From the NCBI GenBank assembly GCA_002352485.1, contig DEIM01000190.1, positions 1 to 7,855 on the forward strand: 7,855 bases of DNA. The letters are read 5' to 3'. Each line of letters opens with the position of its first letter. Position 1 is the stretch's first letter. This DNA is from Candidatus Dadabacteria bacterium UBA2774. Its GTDB lineage: Bacteria; Desulfobacterota_D; UBA1144; Nemesobacterales; UBA2774. The position numbers and the translations under genes are program-made. The notes beneath the pieces were generated by a model. That model had not been told where the DNA came from. It was given only the letters and a program-made list of their open reading frames with translations, and made no database searches. Shown here in pieces: positions 4,982 through 7,855 of this stretch.

Positions 4982-5710
4982 TTAATTCTGAAACGCGAGG
5001 ACCGATTTCTTAACCTCGGTCTTTACCTCGCCGTAAACGTTTTCAAGTTTTGTCTTTTCCTGAACTAAAATCCCGCGATCTCTTACTTCCAGAATTTCTC
5101 CGTCTTTGTTGCCGATCTTATCCCCTACACCTAAAAAATAGGTGTTTGCCTCAGGATCCACTATCATCGCTTTTGGCTCGTTACCAATCCATATAATCCC
5201 TGCAAGCCTGAAACTGGCAAGCGGGTAGCGCCTTATAGGAGGCCTCACAATCGGTGCCGGGCCCGAAGGCCTGTCTACAAGCCTTATGAAAGGCTTGAAG
5301 GGATCACGCATTCCTGTTGAGTCGTAACGTGGCTTTTCAGGTGTTCTGAGCGAATCTCCTCTTGGAAGCCCTTCTACCTGTTTATTTGACGTATCAGGAG
5401 TCTCCGGCTTAGATATATCTACCTGAGCTTCGTTTTGAGGCTCGGCCTCACTATTACTTTCCGCTTCATTGCTATTTTCAGTTTGAGTATCGTCTGCAAC
5501 TTCTTGAACGCTCTCTTCTGTATTTACATTTTCACTATCTGTACGCCCCTTAGCCTCTTGAATAGCTTTAAGACCGTCACCCAAGGTATTTTCTTCAACT
5601 TCCGGCTTTACAGCTTCCTGTGAGAGCGCTTGAGTAAGCGGGCATAACAGTAAAATTGTTAACAATAAGAAAGCAGAGTATATTTTCATCGTTCTTTTCA
5701 TCACTTTCAT
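4982..5710 (-). CDS. pilP: Type IV pilus assembly protein PilP
   Basis: A periplasmic protein that bridges the PilN-PilO pair to PilQ. Residues 1-30 are a signal peptide (YSAFLLLTILLLCPLTQALS). Cys23 is preceded by three Leu, which is a poor lipobox, while ALS before Gln31 suits signal peptidase I. This PilP may therefore be soluble, unlike the lipoprotein PilP of Neisseria and Pseudomonas. Residues 31-130 are a long low-complexity linker rich in Glu, Asp, Asn, Ser and Thr, with Pro-Glu-Thr-Pro near 102-105. The folded part starts at the family motif RDPFKPF (135-141) and continues as a small beta domain with PLASFRLAGIIWIG (163-176) and VGDKIGNKDGEILEV (195-209). At 242 residues it is longer than usual (about 175) because of the linker. 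Met1, Met4 and Met8 are all possible starts; the ribosome site is weak. pilO ends 29 bases upstream. Confidence 0.94.
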   Translation of the reverse strand: MKVMKRTMKIYSAFLLLTILLLCPLTQALSQEAVKPEVEENTLGDGLKAIQEAKGRTDSENVNTEESVQEVADDTQTENSNEAESNSEAEPQNEAQVDISKPETPDTSNKQVEGLPRGDSLRTPEKPRYDSTGMRDPFKPFIRLVDRPSGPAPIVRPPIRRYPLASFRLAGIIWIGNEPKAMIVDPEANTYFLGVGDKIGNKDGEILEVRDRGILVQEKTKLENVYGEVKTEVKKSVLAFQN

Positions 5711-5739
5711 AGCTCTTGGCCTAATTAGTTCTATATAAC

Positions 5740-6336
5740 CTATTTACCCGGAGGAGGTGGAGGTGCTGGCAGCAAGCGGAATGTAACTACGCTAAAAGTC
5801 GCGTCGAGAATAGTGCCCCCTCCTTTACCACGCTCTAGATTAAGGTTCCTAACATTAACGATTCTTGGCAGTCTCGATATTCGGTCAAAGAAATCTGCCA
5901 GGTTATAATAAGTACCTACTACCTGCATCTCAACCGGTATTTCCGCGTATATCTCTCTTGTAACCTGCGGCTTCGGAGCAAATATAATTGAATCGAGGCT
6001 TGAAGCCGATATCTCTTCATAAACGCTGTCAATTAAAGCTGGAATTTCTTTTTCCTTGGGAAGCTTGCTTGCAACGAGCTCAAATTCCTTTTGAAGGCGC
6101 TCGTTTTCAGCTTCGAACTTTGGCAGTTCTTTGGCGATAGCCTCGTACTCCGATACCTGTTTTTCCACCTGAGCAGCTCTCGTTTTAGCCCTTCCGATAT
6201 CATCGGACTTAGGCGACCAATAAAAATACCAATACCCACCAGATATTGCTAAGACCAAGAAAACTAATACCCCGATCTTAACCTGATTGGTCTGCTTATT
6301 AATAGTGAAAACTAAATTTTGTATTGAGCCTATCAT
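5740..6336 (-). CDS. pilO: Type IV pilus inner-membrane protein PilO
   Basis: A bitopic inner-membrane protein that pairs with PilN and contacts PilP to align the pilus machine. Residues 1-20 are a short cytoplasmic tail, about 21-40 the single membrane helix (IGVLVFLVLAISGGYWYFYW), and 47-92 a periplasmic coiled coil. The rest is a ferredoxin-like domain with the family signs LPKEKEIPALID (92-103), AEIPVEMQVVGTYYNLADFF (131-150) and SRLPRIVNVRNL (154-165). Length (198) is typical. The C-terminus ends in Ala followed by five Pro, Gly, Lys, which may slow ribosomes and need EF-P. AAAGGT about nine bases before the ATG supports the start; pilN ends 23 bases upstream. Confidence 0.96.
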   Translation of the reverse strand: MIGSIQNLVFTINKQTNQVKIGVLVFLVLAISGGYWYFYWSPKSDDIGRAKTRAAQVEKQVSEYEAIAKELPKFEAENERLQKEFELVASKLPKEKEIPALIDSVYEEISASSLDSIIFAPKPQVTREIYAEIPVEMQVVGTYYNLADFFDRISRLPRIVNVRNLNLERGKGGGTILDATFSVVTFRLLPAPPPPPGK

Positions 6337-6359
6337 TATTATTTGACCTTTTCTTCGGC

Positions 6360-6953
6360 CTACTTCTTGGTTTCAACCTCGGCGTTTTGATCAGCATTTT
6401 GTTGCCCGCGGTTGCCAGTGTAATCAAGTCTCGAAGTTATAACAAAGCTCCTTAAACTCTGGTTGCGTAAAGATGTTTTCTTGATCACTCCAAGCTCTAC
6501 ACCAGTAAAGTAAGGAGATTTCTGAAGCGCTTCCATAAAATCCGCAACCGTGAATTCACTGTCAGCTATACCACTTAATTGTGCGTTTAATCCATTTTCC
6601 GTAAATTCATCTATCCAGGCCTTCCTGGGAATGCCTTTACCAAGTGCGTCCATAACATATAGAGGTCCTGTACGGTTATCCTCGAGCACTTTAATTATTT
6701 CTATTCTACGGTTAAGCTCTGCGTTTCTGGCTTTAAAATCATCAACTTTCCTTTTAATTTCATCAAGCTCCTTTATGCGATTTTCCGCTTTGGCAATCCG
6801 TGAGTTTAGAGTATCTAGCTTTTTGTTCTGGATAATGTTGAGAGCCGCAATAACTGCAAAAAGCGCAACGAGCACGACAAGCCCTATGAACACCTGGCCA
6901 TAGCCGCCGAAATCTTTCTTCGTTTCCTCTCCTAAGAGATTTACTCTAATCAT
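6360..6953 (-). CDS. pilN: Type IV pilus inner-membrane protein PilN
   Basis: A bitopic inner-membrane partner of PilO. The N-terminal MIRVNLLGEE matches the conserved cytoplasmic peptide that docks into PilM in this family (INLLP-like). Residues about 20-40 are the membrane helix, 43-92 a charged coiled coil, and 97-178 a periplasmic ferredoxin-like domain with RKAWIDEFTENGLNAQLSGI (110-129) and the FMEALQKSPYFTGVEL pattern (139-154). The last 18 residues are a polar Asn/Gln/Glu/Lys tail. Length (197) is typical. The ATG overlaps the pilM stop as ATGA, so the two are probably translationally coupled; GGGTG lies seven bases upstream within pilM. Confidence 0.96.
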   Translation of the reverse strand: MIRVNLLGEETKKDFGGYGQVFIGLVVLVALFAVIAALNIIQNKKLDTLNSRIAKAENRIKELDEIKRKVDDFKARNAELNRRIEIIKVLEDNRTGPLYVMDALGKGIPRKAWIDEFTENGLNAQLSGIADSEFTVADFMEALQKSPYFTGVELGVIKKTSLRNQSLRSFVITSRLDYTGNRGQQNADQNAEVETKK

Positions 6954-7855
6954 TGTTTATCACCCGGTTTTCTCAATGCTAGTCCCATTACCACGTTCAT
7001 CTTCGGGGCAAGGTCCTCCAGATAATCGGGGTCAAAGTCACCCGTATCATAGCTTATGGTCCTGAACGGATTCATCATCTCAACATCTGACTCAGTCATA
7101 TCCGTGAGCACGTCTATAAGCCCCGGGACTTTTGATGAACCTCCGCCCAGCATAATAGTCTCTATCTTTCCTTTCCATAGGGTCGATGAAAAGAAATCAA
7201 GTGTCCTCTTTATCTCACCGCTTATCAAATCTATAAAATCTTGTGAAATACGCTCTACCTGGGGATTTTGTTCCCCCGACATTAACGTAAGTTTCATGCT
7301 CTCGGCTTCTTCGAAGCTACAATCAAACTCTTTAATAATCCAATCCGTAAACTGATCACCGCCGACAGTGATGTCCCTTGTAAATATTGATACACCGTCT
7401 TTGAGTATGTTGATATTAGTGACAGAAGCGCCGATATTCACCAAAGCTAGAACACCCTGAGACTCTGCGTAATTTATTTCATACATGTTTTCCAGAGCAA
7501 AAACATCTACATCTACTATTACGGGGTTGAGCCCGACTTCGTTTACAATAGAAATATAGGAGTTCGTAACGTCCTTCTTTGCCGCCACAATGAGAACATC
7601 GATATTTCCGTCCGGAGTTTCCCCCGGAATTACCTGATAGTCGTAGCTTACGTCCTGAATGCTTTGCGGTATGTACTGCTCGAGCTCCCAAGGTATGGAT
7701 TCTTTGAGCTCATTATGAGACATGTTGGGCATGCTTACTTTTTTTATTATTACCGAATGGCCCGATATGGAGATGGCTACGTTTTTAGTTTTAATACGCA
7801 GATCATCCATAAGAACTGATAGAGTATCTGCAACCGCCTCGGGCTTGGAGATAAC
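6950..7855 (-). CDS. pilM: Type IV pilus assembly protein PilM (partial, N-terminus outside window)
   Basis: An actin-like cytoplasmic ATP-binding protein that holds the PilN tail at the base of the pilus machine. The 301 visible residues include IKTKNVAISISGHSVIIKKV (20-39), a conserved KESIPWELEQYIP (51-63), the second phosphate-binding segment LVNIGASVTNINIL (138-151) and the adenosine-binding segment IMLGGGSSKVPGL (234-246). The reading frame is open to the right edge. An ATG at 7808-7810 is internal: the 15 codons before it (ISKPEAVADTLSVL) match the PilM region after the first sheet, and the phosphate-1 motif (GLDIGSSSIK-like) is missing from the window. About 50 N-terminal residues should lie outside. 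The stop overlaps the pilN start by four bases. Confidence 0.96.
   Translation of the reverse strand, partial: VISKPEAVADTLSVLMDDLRIKTKNVAISISGHSVIIKKVSMPNMSHNELKESIPWELEQYIPQSIQDVSYDYQVIPGETPDGNIDVLIVAAKKDVTNSYISIVNEVGLNPVIVDVDVFALENMYEINYAESQGVLALVNIGASVTNINILKDGVSIFTRDITVGGDQFTDWIIKEFDCSFEEAESMKLTLMSGEQNPQVERISQDFIDLISGEIKRTLDFFSSTLWKGKIETIMLGGGSSKVPGLIDVLTDMTESDVEMMNPFRTISYDTGDFDPDYLEDLAPKMNVVMGLALRKPGDKQ

Noticed and set aside
7808..7810. ATG as the pilM start
   Set aside because: The frame stays open to the window edge, and the residues before the ATG fit the PilM family, so this Met is internal.

Overview
The window comes from a diderm (Gram-negative type) bacterium. The right-hand two thirds hold the alignment and secretin genes of a type IVa pilus (pilM-pilN-pilO-pilP-pilQ), and these need both an inner and an outer membrane. 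Base composition looks moderate. I cannot name the species. The single-AMIN secretin, the two lipoproteins and the acyl-CoA mutase would fit a deltaproteobacterium-like or related uncultured lineage, but that is a guess.

Every gene I support is on the minus strand, so the window reads right to left. At the right edge is pilM, whose 5' end lies outside the window. It overlaps pilN by 4 bases. pilO, pilP and pilQ follow with gaps of 23, 29 and 56 bases. Directly after pilQ, at gaps of 49 and 37 bases, come two genes for secreted, probably lipid-anchored proteins of unknown function (187 and 296 residues). No terminator separates them from pilQ, so they are likely part of the same transcript. 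PilM (cytoplasmic, actin-like), PilN and PilO (inner-membrane coiled-coil pair) and PilP (periplasmic) form the ring that links the pilus motor to the PilQ outer-membrane pore. The two extra proteins are candidates for envelope or pore accessory parts.

After a 149-base gap comes a TetR-family regulator. A further 161-base gap then leads to the N-terminal 186 codons of a B12-dependent acyl-CoA mutase large subunit that runs off the left edge. The mutase carries Phe where methylmalonyl-CoA mutases have a substrate-contacting Tyr, which points to an isobutyryl-CoA-mutase-like enzyme. Between regulator and mutase lies a clear promoter (TTGACA -35 box) followed by a perfect 10+10 base inverted repeat at the expected transcription start. 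This is a convincing operator, most simply for the adjacent TetR protein. The left part is therefore a small regulated acyl-CoA metabolism unit unrelated to the pilus operon.

I found no RNA genes, mobile elements, CRISPR arrays or strong intrinsic terminators. No gene-free stretch exceeds 161 bases.
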